From contig NZ_JANUHA010000012.1 of assembly GCF_024753255.1 (NCBI RefSeq), positions 1 through 64,000 of the forward strand: a stretch of DNA of 64,000 nucleotides, written 5' to 3'. Shown here piece by piece: positions 8,512 to 16,070 of the stretch; positions within the stretch are counted from its first letter, which is position 1, and each line of letters starts with the position of its first letter. The position numbers and the translations under genes are program-made. This stretch comes from Massilia agri. GTDB lineage: Bacteria > Pseudomonadota > Gammaproteobacteria > Burkholderiales > Burkholderiaceae_D. A model generated the notes under the pieces. That model was not told the DNA's origin, did not search any database, and saw only the letters and a program-made list of their open reading frames with translations.

Positions 8512-9066
8512 ATGAAAACCCTTCTGTGGGCAGTGCCGGCCCTGCTGCTCGCCTTCCAGGCCCGGGCGGCCGCGCCCGACAGCGCGGCCAAGCCCCTCAC
8601 AACCATTGCCTCGCTCGACCTGAAGCGCTATGCCGGCACCTGGTACGAGATCGCCAAATTCCCGAATTCCTTCCAGGACAAGTGTGTCGGCTACACGACC
8701 GCCACCTACAGCGCGCGCGAGGATGGCCGCGTCGGCGTCGTCAACCGCTGCCGCCGCAAGGATGGCGACAACGACGTGGCCGAAGGCGTCGCGCGCCAGC
8801 CGGACGGCCCGACCTCGCCCAGGCTCGAAGTGCGCTTTGCGCCCGCCATCGTCTCCTTCCTGCCGATGGTCTGGGGCGACTACTGGGTGATCGATCTCGA
8901 TGCGAACTACACCCTGGCCGCGGTCAGCGAGCCGAAACGCGAGTACCTGTGGATCCTGTCGCGCACGCCCACGGTCGACCCGGCGGTCTACGACGCGCTG
9001 TTGAAGCGGCTGGCCGCGCAGGGGCTGGACATGAACCGGCTGGTGCCCACCAAACAGGCGCCGTAA
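8512..9066 (+). CDS. blc: Bacterial lipocalin (Blc-like)
   Basis: This 184-residue lipocalin binds a hydrophobic ligand in a beta-barrel and helps envelope maintenance in related species. Motif 1 is GTWYEIAKFPN near residue 43, and the YWVIDLDANYTLAAV strand and YLWILSRTP motif near 140-155 match Blc. The signal peptide (residues 1-20) lacks a lipobox, so it is probably a soluble periplasmic protein rather than a lipoprotein as in E. coli. ATG 8512 follows a GGGAG site. It is 67 bp after the thioesterase gene and ahead of tRNA-Phe. Confidence 0.9.
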   Translation: MKTLLWAVPALLLAFQARAAAPDSAAKPLTTIASLDLKRYAGTWYEIAKFPNSFQDKCVGYTTATYSAREDGRVGVVNRCRRKDGDNDVAEGVARQPDGPTSPRLEVRFAPAIVSFLPMVWGDYWVIDLDANYTLAAVSEPKREYLWILSRTPTVDPAVYDALLKRLAAQGLDMNRLVPTKQAP

Positions 9067-9124
9067 CCATGTTTTCCCGCAGCACTACCGCCGCGTCAAT
9101 GCCTGTGCTAGAATGCGAGCCCTT

Positions 9125-9200
9125 GGCCTGGTAGCTCAGTTGGTAGAGCAGAGGATTGAAAATCCTTGTGTCGGTGGTTCGATTCCGCCCCGGGCCACCA
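9125..9200 (+). tRNA. tRNA-Phe (GAA anticodon)
   Basis: A complete 76-nt cloverleaf: acceptor GGCCTGG pairs with CCGGGCC (one T-G pair), the D-arm GCTCAGTTGGTAGAGC, the anticodon loop TTGAAAA giving GAA, the T-arm GGTGGTTCGATTCCGCC, and an encoded 3' ACCA. Its 3' half recurs at 11895-11940, which suggests use as an integration target. Confidence 0.97.
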
Positions 9201-9214
9201 AGATATCGCTCACG

Positions 9215-9243
9215 AAACGCCCACTCATGCAAGTGGGCGTTTT
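9215..9243 (+). terminator. Rho-independent terminator of tRNA-Phe
   Basis: ACGCCCACT at 9217-9225 pairs with AGTGGGCGT at 9232-9240 around a 6-base loop and is followed by a T-run. A close relative of this hairpin follows the tRNA fragment at 11.96 kb. Confidence 0.85.
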
Positions 9244-9424
9244 GGTTTCCGGGATCGACGTTTCCCGGTGTCGGTCGATCTCCGCCCCTTCCCAGACAGC
9301 GGCTTTCGGCGCCCGCTCCCCGTGTTGTCGTGCCGGCCTTCCCCCAATTCAGGCAAGCATCCCCGCTTTGCCACCCGTCGTCTGGCCCCAACGCCATGAA
9401 CAATCCTCGGCATAGAGTGGAATA

Positions 9425-9475
9425 TTGACTACGGGGAATCCACAATTAACTATATTTGCCTAGGCAAATATAGTT
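9425..9475 (+). promoter_or_regulatory. marR promoter with a perfect 28-bp operator palindrome
   Basis: Positions 9448-9475 form an uninterrupted 28-bp palindrome centred on CCTAGG, core TTTGCCTAGGCAAA. A TTGACT -35-like hexamer at 9425-9430 places the -10 region inside the palindrome, and the marR start codon is 17 bp downstream. This is the layout expected for autorepression by the dimeric MarR protein encoded next. Confidence 0.8.
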
Positions 9476-9492
9476 CTTACCTTTCCAGACCC

Positions 9493-9972
9493 ATGGCTGC
9501 ATTTGAAGAATCAAAAAATGAACAGTTTGGTTACCTGATCAGCCAGGCTCGCAACGCCTTGTTTGCAGCGCTTGATCAAGAAATGCTGCCGCTGGACCTG
9601 ACCGCGTCGCAATTTGTCGTAGTCATCAGTGCGATACGCAATCACGCGCGGACCGTCAACGAGTTTTGCCAGCTGGCCGGGATCGAGCCTGGCCCAATGT
9701 CGCGCCTGCTGGACCGCCTGGAAGCCAAGGGGATCGTCCGCAGGGTGCGCAACGTGGCAGACCGTCGCCAGGTCAACGTTGTCCTGACCGATAAAGGCGC
9801 CGCGCTCTGCCCACAGATCAACGTGGCGCTCCACAAGATCTACGGACAGTTGCTTGATGGGTTCAGCGAACAGGAAGCGCAGGCTTTCAAGCATGCGCTG
9901 GAAAAAGTTCTTTTCAATGCAAGACAGTACAACACACATCCAGGCACTACTGGGCCATTGGTAGAAAAGTAG
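9493..9972 (+). CDS. MarR-family transcriptional regulator
   Basis: The 159-residue winged-helix regulator has the MarR layout: dimerisation helices at both ends and the HTH/wing at about residues 55-110, where GPMSRLLDRLEAKGIVRR and NVADRRQVNVVLTDKG form the recognition helix and wing. It very likely binds the palindrome that ends 17 bp before its start. The ligand is unknown. It lies 86 bp ahead of mqo on the same strand, between the tRNA repeats, and base composition is visibly lower in GC than the flanks. Whether it also controls mqo is an inference from position. Confidence 0.88.
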   Translation: MAAFEESKNEQFGYLISQARNALFAALDQEMLPLDLTASQFVVVISAIRNHARTVNEFCQLAGIEPGPMSRLLDRLEAKGIVRRVRNVADRRQVNVVLTDKGAALCPQINVALHKIYGQLLDGFSEQEAQAFKHALEKVLFNARQYNTHPGTTGPLVEK

Positions 9973-10058
9973 ATTCCCGAATACATCAGCTCGCGTCCGT
10001 GCACCATCCTTGTCCGACGGTTGCCTCTCGCATTCACTTTTTCAGGAGGACTCATCGC

Positions 10059-11777
10059 ATGAGTCAGGAAACCAGCAAGAATCCGGCAGCGCCTGTCAGC
10101 GGCAAGCGCTTCTCACGACGCAAGTTTATCGGCACCGCTGTCGGCGCCGCAGCCCTGGCCGGCGGCTACTCGCTTGCATTCGGGGGCCAGTTCCGTGCCG
10201 CCAAGGCAGATCGCAAGGTTGACGTGCTGCTGATCGGCGGTGGCATCATGAGCGCGACGCTTGGTGTCTATCTGTCGGAGCTCGAGCCGACATGGACCTT
10301 CGAAGTGTTCGAACGTCTGGACAAAGTTGCCGAAGAAAGTTCCAACGGCTGGAACAACGCGGGCACAGGTCACTCGGCGCTCTGCGAACTGAACTACACC
10401 CCGATGGACGACAAAGGGCAAGTGCAAATTACCAAGGCGATCGAGATCAACGAGAACTTCCAGATCTCGCGCCAATTCTGGTCGCACCAGGTGCGCAAGG
10501 GCGTGCTGGGCAATCCGCGCGAGTTCATCAATTCGACGCCTCACATGAATCTCGTGTTTGGCAAGGAGAACCGGGACTTCATGCACAAGCGCGTTGCTGC
10601 GCTACAGGCATCGCCGCTGTTCGCCGGCATGGAATTGACGACCGATCCGGCCAAGATTACCGAATGGATTCCGCTCATGATGGAAGGCCGCAAACCGGAC
10701 GAGATGGTGACCGCCACCCGTTCGCCGCTCGGCACCGACGTCAACCTGGGCGCGATTACGCGCCAGTTCTACAAGCATCTTGGCGAGACTGTGGGCAGCA
10801 AGATCTCGACCGGGCACGAGGTCCGCTCGATCACCCGTAACGAGGATGGATCCTGGCGTGTGTCGGCGTTCGACGTCAACGACAGTTCCAAGGTCCAGAC
10901 GGTCGATGCGCGCCACGTCTTCATCGGTGCAGGCGGCGCCGCATTGCCGCTGCTGCAGTTGACGGGCATTCCTGAAGCGAAACAGTATGCCGGCTTCCCG
11001 GTCGGCGGCGAGTTCCTGGTCGCCGAGAATCCAGCAATTGCCTCGCGCCATCTGGCCAAAGTGTATGGCTTGGCGGATACGGGTTCGCCACCGATGTCGG
11101 TGCCGCATCTGGATACCCGCGTGCTGGACGGTAAAACGGTGCTGCTATTCGGACCATTCGCGACCTGGTCCACCAGATTCCTCAAGAACGGGGCTTACTC
11201 CGACATCGTCAAGGCAACCACGCCCTCCAATATCATTCCGCAACTTCAAGTCGGCGCCCATGAGTTTGCACTTGTAAAATATCTCGCACAACAATTGCAG
11301 CTGTCCAAGGAAGAAAAAATGGCAGCGCTGCGCCACTACATGCCCGAGGCAAAGGATGAGGATTGGCGTTTGTGGCAAGCTGGCCAGCGTGTACAGATCA
11401 TCAAGAACGTGCCCGGCAAGGGTGGCGTACTGAAGCTTGGTACGGAAGTGGTGGTTTCCGAAGATCGCTCGGTGTCTGCGTTGCTGGGGGCATCCCCAGG
11501 TGGCTCCACATCGCCGGCGATCATGCTGTCGCTGCTGGAGAAGGTTTTCCCGGATCAAATGAAGACGGCCGCCTGGCAGGAAAAAATCCGCGAAATCGTT
11601 CCGTCCTATGGGAAAAAGCTGAATGAAAATGTGCAGCTGCTTGCGGCTACCTGGGCAAGTACCGCTGAAACACTGCAGCTCGCAATCGCGTCACCAAGCC
11701 TGGAGAACTTCACGCCAGGTGCGGCCGCCGTCGTTCAACCCGGGCGAGTGAAAAAAGTGCCTGACATCGCGCTGTAG
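10059..11777 (+). CDS. mqo: Malate:quinone oxidoreductase with a Tat-type leader
   Basis: The 572-residue FAD enzyme oxidises malate to oxaloacetate and passes electrons to quinone. It has the dinucleotide-binding strand VDVLLIGGGIMSATLG (from residue 54) and the Mqo signature EESSNGWNNAGTGHSALCELNYTP region near 93-116. ATG 10059 has an AGGAGGA site. Unusually, residues 1-50 form a twin-arginine leader (SRRKFIG at 19-25 and a hydrophobic stretch to 43), so the enzyme may be exported or anchored in the periplasm, unlike classical cytosolic Mqo. It lies in the tRNA-bounded segment, and codon use is less GC-rich than neighbours. Confidence 0.9.
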   Translation: MSQETSKNPAAPVSGKRFSRRKFIGTAVGAAALAGGYSLAFGGQFRAAKADRKVDVLLIGGGIMSATLGVYLSELEPTWTFEVFERLDKVAEESSNGWNNAGTGHSALCELNYTPMDDKGQVQITKAIEINENFQISRQFWSHQVRKGVLGNPREFINSTPHMNLVFGKENRDFMHKRVAALQASPLFAGMELTTDPAKITEWIPLMMEGRKPDEMVTATRSPLGTDVNLGAITRQFYKHLGETVGSKISTGHEVRSITRNEDGSWRVSAFDVNDSSKVQTVDARHVFIGAGGAALPLLQLTGIPEAKQYAGFPVGGEFLVAENPAIASRHLAKVYGLADTGSPPMSVPHLDTRVLDGKTVLLFGPFATWSTRFLKNGAYSDIVKATTPSNIIPQLQVGAHEFALVKYLAQQLQLSKEEKMAALRHYMPEAKDEDWRLWQAGQRVQIIKNVPGKGGVLKLGTEVVVSEDRSVSALLGASPGGSTSPAIMLSLLEKVFPDQMKTAAWQEKIREIVPSYGKKLNENVQLLAATWASTAETLQLAIASPSLENFTPGAAAVVQPGRVKKVPDIAL

Positions 11778-11894
11778 TACTGTCTGGCTGCAATTTGAGC
11801 ATGCCTCCTCCGGACTCTCCATGCGCTGAGCGGCCTGGCTCGATACCTGGCTGACCGCCCAAGTCGCATGTTGGCGCGTGCGACGGCGCCCGGT

Positions 11895-11940
11895 ATTGAA
11901 AATCCTTGTGTCGGTGGTTCGATTCCGCCCCGGGCCGCCA
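11895..11940 (+). repeat. Partial tRNA-Phe copy (putative attachment site)
   Basis: These 46 bp match 9155-9200 at 45 positions, covering the 3' anticodon arm through the CCA end; the one change is ACCA to GCCA. The 5' half of the tRNA is absent, so it cannot be a functional tRNA. A terminator related to that of the intact tRNA follows at 11958. Such 3'-end copies are left by elements that integrate into tRNA genes. Confidence 0.85.
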
Positions 11941-11957
11941 GAACACTACCTCACCCG

Positions 11958-11984
11958 ACGCCCACTCATGCAGTGGGCGTTGTC
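11958..11984 (+). terminator. Rho-independent terminator after the tRNA fragment
   Basis: ACGCCCACT at 11958-11966 pairs with AGTGGGCGT at 11972-11980. Stem and much of the loop match the tRNA-Phe terminator at 9215, while the tail reads TGTCGTTT instead of TTTGGTTT. It probably represents the original downstream flank of the tRNA. Confidence 0.65.
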
Positions 11985-12092
11985 GTTTCCAGGGCCGGCC
12001 GTGCTTTTGTTTGCCTAGTGTCGAAGATATTTACACGCCGCTAGTTCTCTCATTTCGAGCTCAGCAGTTTTTGCAATGGAATCAGGCATGTA

Positions 12093-12125
12093 AAGACAAA
12101 TCTGTCTTCTGGCACGCGATTTGCT
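12093..12125 (+). promoter_or_regulatory. Consensus sigma-54 promoter with adjoining inverted repeat
   Basis: TGGCACG at 12110-12116 and TTGCT at 12121-12125 with a 4-bp spacer match the full RpoN consensus (TGGCACG-N4-TTGCW). Just upstream lies the inverted repeat AAGACA-N4-TGTCTT (12093-12108), a possible activator site although closer to the promoter than usual enhancers. The start codon of the PEP-CTERM gene is 57 bp after the -12 element. PEP-CTERM genes elsewhere are often RpoN-dependent through PrsK/PrsR. Confidence 0.8.
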
Positions 12126-12181
12126 GTGGTTCCTCGCGCAACACAACCGATAGTAAGTCAACATTTGAGGGGGACTCGAAT

Positions 12182-13630
12182 ATGCACACATATGGGAACG
12201 CTCGGCCGCGTCCGGGATGGCGGGCAGGGGCCGCTTGCGTAATGCTCGCCCTGAGCGCTGTCGTCTTACCGGCAAAGGCCGGCGTGGTCATCTACAACAA
12301 TACCAATCCAAGCCTGGCCACGGTGGCGCTCGGCATCAACGATGCGGGCCACCTGAATTTCACCGGTGGAGAGAGGCCAGGCAACGCCGGTGCAATGGGA
12401 CTGGCCTACCGCTTCGCGGACGGCACCTTGCGCGATGCGACTGCCCCGGGCTGCCTGTGCGAAGGCTGGGGCGTGGCAGTCACACGCAGCGATGGCAATC
12501 GGGTGTCGGGTTTTGCCAATGAATCGGCAGGGTCTGGCGGCTTGACGGGTGGCACTTTCAGCTCTACGACGACACGCGCCACATCGCAGATCGGCCTGAG
12601 CGATGCCCCGGTCGTGATCACGCACGCTTACGGGGTGTCGATTGCTCCAAACCTGTTCCAGGGGAACATCACCATTACCAACACGGGCAGCACGACGCTC
12701 TCGGACGTGGTCTACCGCCGCGCCATGGATTGGGACGTGCCGAATACCGAATTCGACGAATATGTTACCCACAAAGGCGTGGTGGCCAACCTCGAGAGCA
12801 ATGGTGGCGCAGTCCGGTATGCCAGCGATAACGGCTTTGCCTCAAGCAATCCGCTCGTGGGCGCAGGCTATATCAACGGCGGGACCGTGAACACCGATTT
12901 CGTCGATAATGGCCCCGCCGACCATGGTTCGGTCTTCGACTTCGCCTTTGGCTCCCTGGCCGCCGGCGAAAGCCGCACCTTCAACATCTTCTACGGTGCC
13001 GCCGCCACCAAAGCCGGCGCCTTGTCGGCCTTGGCGACAATCAATGCCGACGTCTATTCGCTTGGCCAGTCAATGGGTGCCGGCGGCCCCAATGACGACG
13101 CCCCGACCTTCATCTTTGCTTTCGGCGGCGTCGGGAGCACCGAACCCGGCATGTCGCCCGACAACCCACTGCTGCCGATCGTCGACGTGGGCACCGGCGT
13201 GTATGAGTTTCCTGCGCCAGTTGCACGTCGCTGGTACGACCCGCCATTCGCGGAAGGCTTCGAGTATCGGCTGGCAGGCGATGGTGTCTTTACCGCGGTC
13301 GGCATCGACACCGGTTTCGGCGACCTGACGATCGTACTGGAGGACGGCACCCGCATCGCCATCGCCGCCGGCACCACGATCGACTTCGCGGACAAGGGGC
13401 TGGCCCCGAAGAGTTTCAAGATCCTTGGACTGCACCTCGACACGGGTGATCCGGACTACGATCCGCTGCGTGCGTTCCCGACCTTCCTGGATTTCAGCGG
13501 CTCGCCTGACACCCTGTTCATGTCGCCGATCCTGGTGGATGATCCAAGCGCGGTGCCGGTACCCGGCACGCTCCTGCTGCTGGCGCCGGGCTTGCTGCTG
13601 CTGGTGCGCTCGCGCCGCCGCGCGGCCTGA
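12182..13630 (+). CDS. PEP-CTERM-like exported surface protein (VPVPG variant)
   Basis: This 482-residue protein has a signal peptide (hydrophobic residues 16-35) and a C-terminal sorting segment: VPVPGTLLLLAPGLLLLV followed by RSRRRAA. That is the tripartite motif/helix/basic layout recognised by exosortase, but with VPVPG in place of VPEP. The body is Gly/Thr/Asn-rich beta-type sequence without a domain I can name. ATG 12182 follows GAGGGGGA. It is expressed from a sigma-54 promoter and ends at a clear terminator. No exosortase is in the window, so the sorting machinery must be elsewhere. Confidence 0.85.
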   Translation: MHTYGNARPRPGWRAGAACVMLALSAVVLPAKAGVVIYNNTNPSLATVALGINDAGHLNFTGGERPGNAGAMGLAYRFADGTLRDATAPGCLCEGWGVAVTRSDGNRVSGFANESAGSGGLTGGTFSSTTTRATSQIGLSDAPVVITHAYGVSIAPNLFQGNITITNTGSTTLSDVVYRRAMDWDVPNTEFDEYVTHKGVVANLESNGGAVRYASDNGFASSNPLVGAGYINGGTVNTDFVDNGPADHGSVFDFAFGSLAAGESRTFNIFYGAAATKAGALSALATINADVYSLGQSMGAGGPNDDAPTFIFAFGGVGSTEPGMSPDNPLLPIVDVGTGVYEFPAPVARRWYDPPFAEGFEYRLAGDGVFTAVGIDTGFGDLTIVLEDGTRIAIAAGTTIDFADKGLAPKSFKILGLHLDTGDPDYDPLRAFPTFLDFSGSPDTLFMSPILVDDPSAVPVPGTLLLLAPGLLLLVRSRRRAA

Positions 13631-13646
13631 GGCAGCGCCAGGAAAC

Positions 13647-13680
13647 GCGCCCGGCACCCGTGCGCTGCCGGGCGCATTTT
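13647..13680 (+). terminator. Rho-independent terminator
   Basis: GCGCCCGGCA at 13647-13656 pairs perfectly with TGCCGGGCGC at 13666-13675, followed by ATTTT. It ends the PEP-CTERM gene transcript. Confidence 0.85.
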
Positions 13681-13693
13681 CCTGGTTCAGATG

Positions 13694-13722
13694 TTCCAAT
13701 TACAACGTTCGTCATCTACAAT
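13694..13722 (+). promoter_or_regulatory. Putative sigma-70 promoter
   Basis: TTCCAA at 13694-13699 and TACAAT at 13717-13722 have an ideal 17-bp spacer. A start near 13729 would put the earlier in-frame ATGs (13691, 13721) outside the message and supports ATG 13751 as the start of the next gene. Confidence 0.5.
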
Positions 13723-13750
13723 GACTCAACCATTCTCTAGGGACCTGCCC

Positions 13751-14359
13751 ATGCAAGCGCGCCTGAAGAAACCGGTGGTACATCTCCTTGTTGCCGCAAG
13801 CCTGTGCGCGCCCGTGTTGGCGCAAGCCACCTCGGCGCGCGGCGAGTTCGGCGTCAAGGGTATCGGCGCCAGCGACTGCGCCACCGCCGTACGCGAGTAC
13901 AAGGGCGGCACGCCCAACGCGATGATGTACGGGGGCTGGCTGTACGGTTATCTCACCGCCGTCAACCAGGCCACGCCGGACACCTTCGACCTCGCGACCT
14001 GGCAAGACCTGAACACGCTGACCAATTTCGTCATCGAATACTGCCAGAAGAACCCGCGCACGAGCTTTGCGCAAGCCGTTTTCAACTTGACGGCTGCGCT
14101 CAAGCCGATGCGATTGACGGCGGCCTCGCAGCCGGTGCGCTTCACCCACAACAACAAGCCCTTCGTCATGTACGGCGATGTCATCAAGCGCATGGGAGAA
14201 GCCCTGAAGCACAAGGGCTACTACAAAGGAACCCTGCCGGCCCAGCCTGCCTTCACCGGCGAGATGGCGCGCGCCGTCAGCCGCTTCCAGGCCAGTAATC
14301 AATTGCCAGCCACTGGAGAACCGGACCAGTTCACGCTGTTCAAACTGTTTGGCCGTTGA
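13751..14359 (+). CDS. Exported peptidoglycan-binding-domain protein
   Basis: Starting at ATG 13751 (AGGGA site) the protein has 202 residues: a signal peptide (residues 1-24, cleaved near AQA), a middle region with Cys at the DCA and YCQ positions that I do not recognise, and a C-terminal PG_binding_1-like helix bundle (about 150-200; TGEMARAVSRFQASNQLPATGEP has the FQ...N.L..TG.. pattern). It is likely a periplasmic cell-wall-associated protein. Function beyond wall binding is unknown. It lies between two terminators and so is probably monocistronic. Confidence 0.75.
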   Translation: MQARLKKPVVHLLVAASLCAPVLAQATSARGEFGVKGIGASDCATAVREYKGGTPNAMMYGGWLYGYLTAVNQATPDTFDLATWQDLNTLTNFVIEYCQKNPRTSFAQAVFNLTAALKPMRLTAASQPVRFTHNNKPFVMYGDVIKRMGEALKHKGYYKGTLPAQPAFTGEMARAVSRFQASNQLPATGEPDQFTLFKLFGR

Positions 14360-14390
14360 ATCCCGTCATGGAGTCTACCTGACCGGACCA

Positions 14391-14420
14391 GCGCCAACCC
14401 ATGCAGGTTGGCGTTGTCGT
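14391..14420. terminator. Terminator between convergent genes
   Basis: CGCCAACC at 14392-14399 pairs with GGTTGGCG at 14406-14413 around CATGCA. The tail GTTGTCGTTTC is shared with the terminator at 11958, with which it is clearly related. It lies at the end of the peptidoglycan-binding gene and just before the stop of the opposite-strand membrane gene. Confidence 0.6.
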
Positions 14421-14421
14421 T

Positions 14422-14844
14422 TCAGTCCTTCTTTTCCCTGAATTCGCCGTCGATCACCATGTCGTCGGTGCTTTGGCGAGCTTGTCGGCCAGTGAAGGAG
14501 AAGACGGACGACGATATCCGATCCAGAACAGCTCGTCTCAGCCAGGGCAGTGCGAGAACGAACGCCGTCGTAAAACCTGCAAATGCTGCGGACACGTATT
14601 CGCCTCGCGCCAGGAAGTGCAGGAAGCACAGCGCGAGCAAGCCCACGATGAACGGCCGCCGGACCGGCTTCGGCAGCAGGCCGACGATGCGCAGCTTGCC
14701 TTCGCGTATCCAGGGAAACCGCGCAAGAACAGCGGCAAGCAGCAGTCCTGCCAGGAACCGGCCTGTGCCGAGATAGTCGGCCAGGACCCCGATGACAAGA
14801 AAACCCGTGTAGGTCATCGTGCTTGCCAAGGCTGCCAGCACCAA
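14422..14844 (-). CDS. Small membrane protein, start uncertain
   Basis: A 140-residue product with three to four hydrophobic segments (about residues 10-30, 36-48, 66-80, 85-100) and a charged C-terminal tail. The only candidate starts are TTG 14844 and ATG 14817, neither with a good ribosome site. The frame stays open for 47 more codons up to a stop at 14986-14988, with plausible protein-like sequence but no ATG, GTG or TTG. The gene may have lost its true start or use an unusual one. It follows the lipoprotein gene on the same strand. No family recognised. Confidence 0.5.
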   Translation of the reverse strand: MVLAALASTMTYTGFLVIGVLADYLGTGRFLAGLLLAAVLARFPWIREGKLRIVGLLPKPVRRPFIVGLLALCFLHFLARGEYVSAAFAGFTTAFVLALPWLRRAVLDRISSSVFSFTGRQARQSTDDMVIDGEFREKKD

Positions 14845-14989
14845 TAGTGAAACAGCGATCGTCAGCTTTGGCGTACGTATCGCCGTCGTGATTAAAAAAC
14901 GTAGGATTTGTGTGCTCCAGAAAATGGGCCTTGGAAGGCTATCGCAAATTCTAGCAGTACTCTCCCGTATCCACGCTTCTACCAGCTAT

Positions 14990-15415
14990 TCATTTGAATC
15001 CGGAAAGAAGCTCGTCGATGACAGGCGACAGTTTGGAAGAAGTACTAGCCCATTTATTCAAAGCAAATCCGCCGGAATGCTCGTAATTGGCTGAAGCAAT
15101 CGTTTCGCTGTTGCGGCGCAGCCGTAGCTCGGCACGATTCAGGAATGGCGTAAAGTCCCAGCCCCTGGTCGCCGTATACCAGAGCGTGTATTCACACCGG
15201 TCAGGGGCCTTGTCGCGATAGACCAGGGTGCGGATATCGTGGCGCTGAAATCCTTCTTCCAGCACGGACAGCATGTCATTCACAAGAACCTTGGGGTTTT
15301 CCTCGATGCACACCAGTTTTACTGCGTGGGCGGATGCATCCACCTTTCGGACGTTAACCGAGGTGCATGCTTGTAACAGGGAAGTGGCAAGGACGACGAA
15401 GATTATTTTTTTCAT
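14990..15415 (-). CDS. Small lipoprotein (resembles Sbal_3080 family)
   Basis: The 141-residue product has a type II signal peptide with lipobox LLQAC, Cys at residue 17, so it should be lipid-anchored in the envelope. After the signal it has EENPKVLVNDMLSVLEEGFQ and a DRCEYTLWYTA strand, reminiscent of the Sbal_3080 lipoprotein family; this assignment is from memory of motifs and moderate at best. Function unknown. The region is lower in GC than the window average. Confidence 0.7.
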   Translation of the reverse strand: MKKIIFVVLATSLLQACTSVNVRKVDASAHAVKLVCIEENPKVLVNDMLSVLEEGFQRHDIRTLVYRDKAPDRCEYTLWYTATRGWDFTPFLNRAELRLRRNSETIASANYEHSGGFALNKWASTSSKLSPVIDELLSGFK

Positions 15416-15612
15416 GGATAGATAGGGAAGTACCGCAGACGTGCAGCGAGAGCAAACTAAGCATGTGAGAACACACGTTTATGCCATGGAGCATAACACA
15501 TTGCCATTAGCCAATTATTTGAATGATGAGTGCGGCGTACAATGCAATGTTGCACATCCTTGCCCCTGTACTTTTAACGCTCCGCCGAGTTCACCGCCCG
15601 TTTCCTGCCCCT

Positions 15613-16014
15613 ATGAACGTTGAAGAACTAAAAACACGCTGTCGAACATTCCCAGCTGCCACCGAAACGCAGCAAGGTGCGCCAAGCAACATTCTCGTCT
15701 ACGCCGTCGGCGGAAAGACCTTCGCCTATTTCAAGACGAGCGAGCCGGAAAAGTGGCGCTTCAGCATCAAGGTGTCGCCCGACCGCTTTCTGGAACTGAC
15801 CGGGATTCCTGGCGTCAAACCCGCCCGTTACATGGGACGTTTTCATTGGGTGACCATCGTCGACGTCAATGCTTTTCCGGAGTCCTACCTGACCGAACTG
15901 CTGGAATGCTCGTATCGCAAAGCGCTCGAGTCGCTCGGCAAGGCGGCCCGACGCGCCATCGCGGAATCTGACGCCGGCCTCATGTATCCGCGAAGCAATT
16001 CTTCTTCAGCGTAA
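15613..16014 (+). CDS. MmcQ/YjbR-family DNA-binding-fold protein
   Basis: From ATG 15613 the product has 133 residues with the YjbR/CyaY-like double-wing pattern: an N-terminal helix (VEELKTRCRTFPAATET), strands VYAVGGKTFAYF and WRFSIKVSP, and the hallmark GRFHWVTIVD followed by a C-terminal helix. The family is widespread and usually annotated as DNA-binding by structure, with no firm cellular role. It is monocistronic as far as can be seen. Confidence 0.85.
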   Translation: MNVEELKTRCRTFPAATETQQGAPSNILVYAVGGKTFAYFKTSEPEKWRFSIKVSPDRFLELTGIPGVKPARYMGRFHWVTIVDVNAFPESYLTELLECSYRKALESLGKAARRAIAESDAGLMYPRSNSSSA

Positions 16015-16070
16015 AATAGCGCGGCGCCCGCGCGCATTTTTTATTGCATGAACTTTTGCCTGGATTCACC

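Noticed and set aside
11710-11946. Small minus-strand ORF of 78 codons over the tRNA fragment
   Set aside because: The peptide comes from the antisense of tRNA-Phe and flanks, a frequent artefact near tRNA genes.
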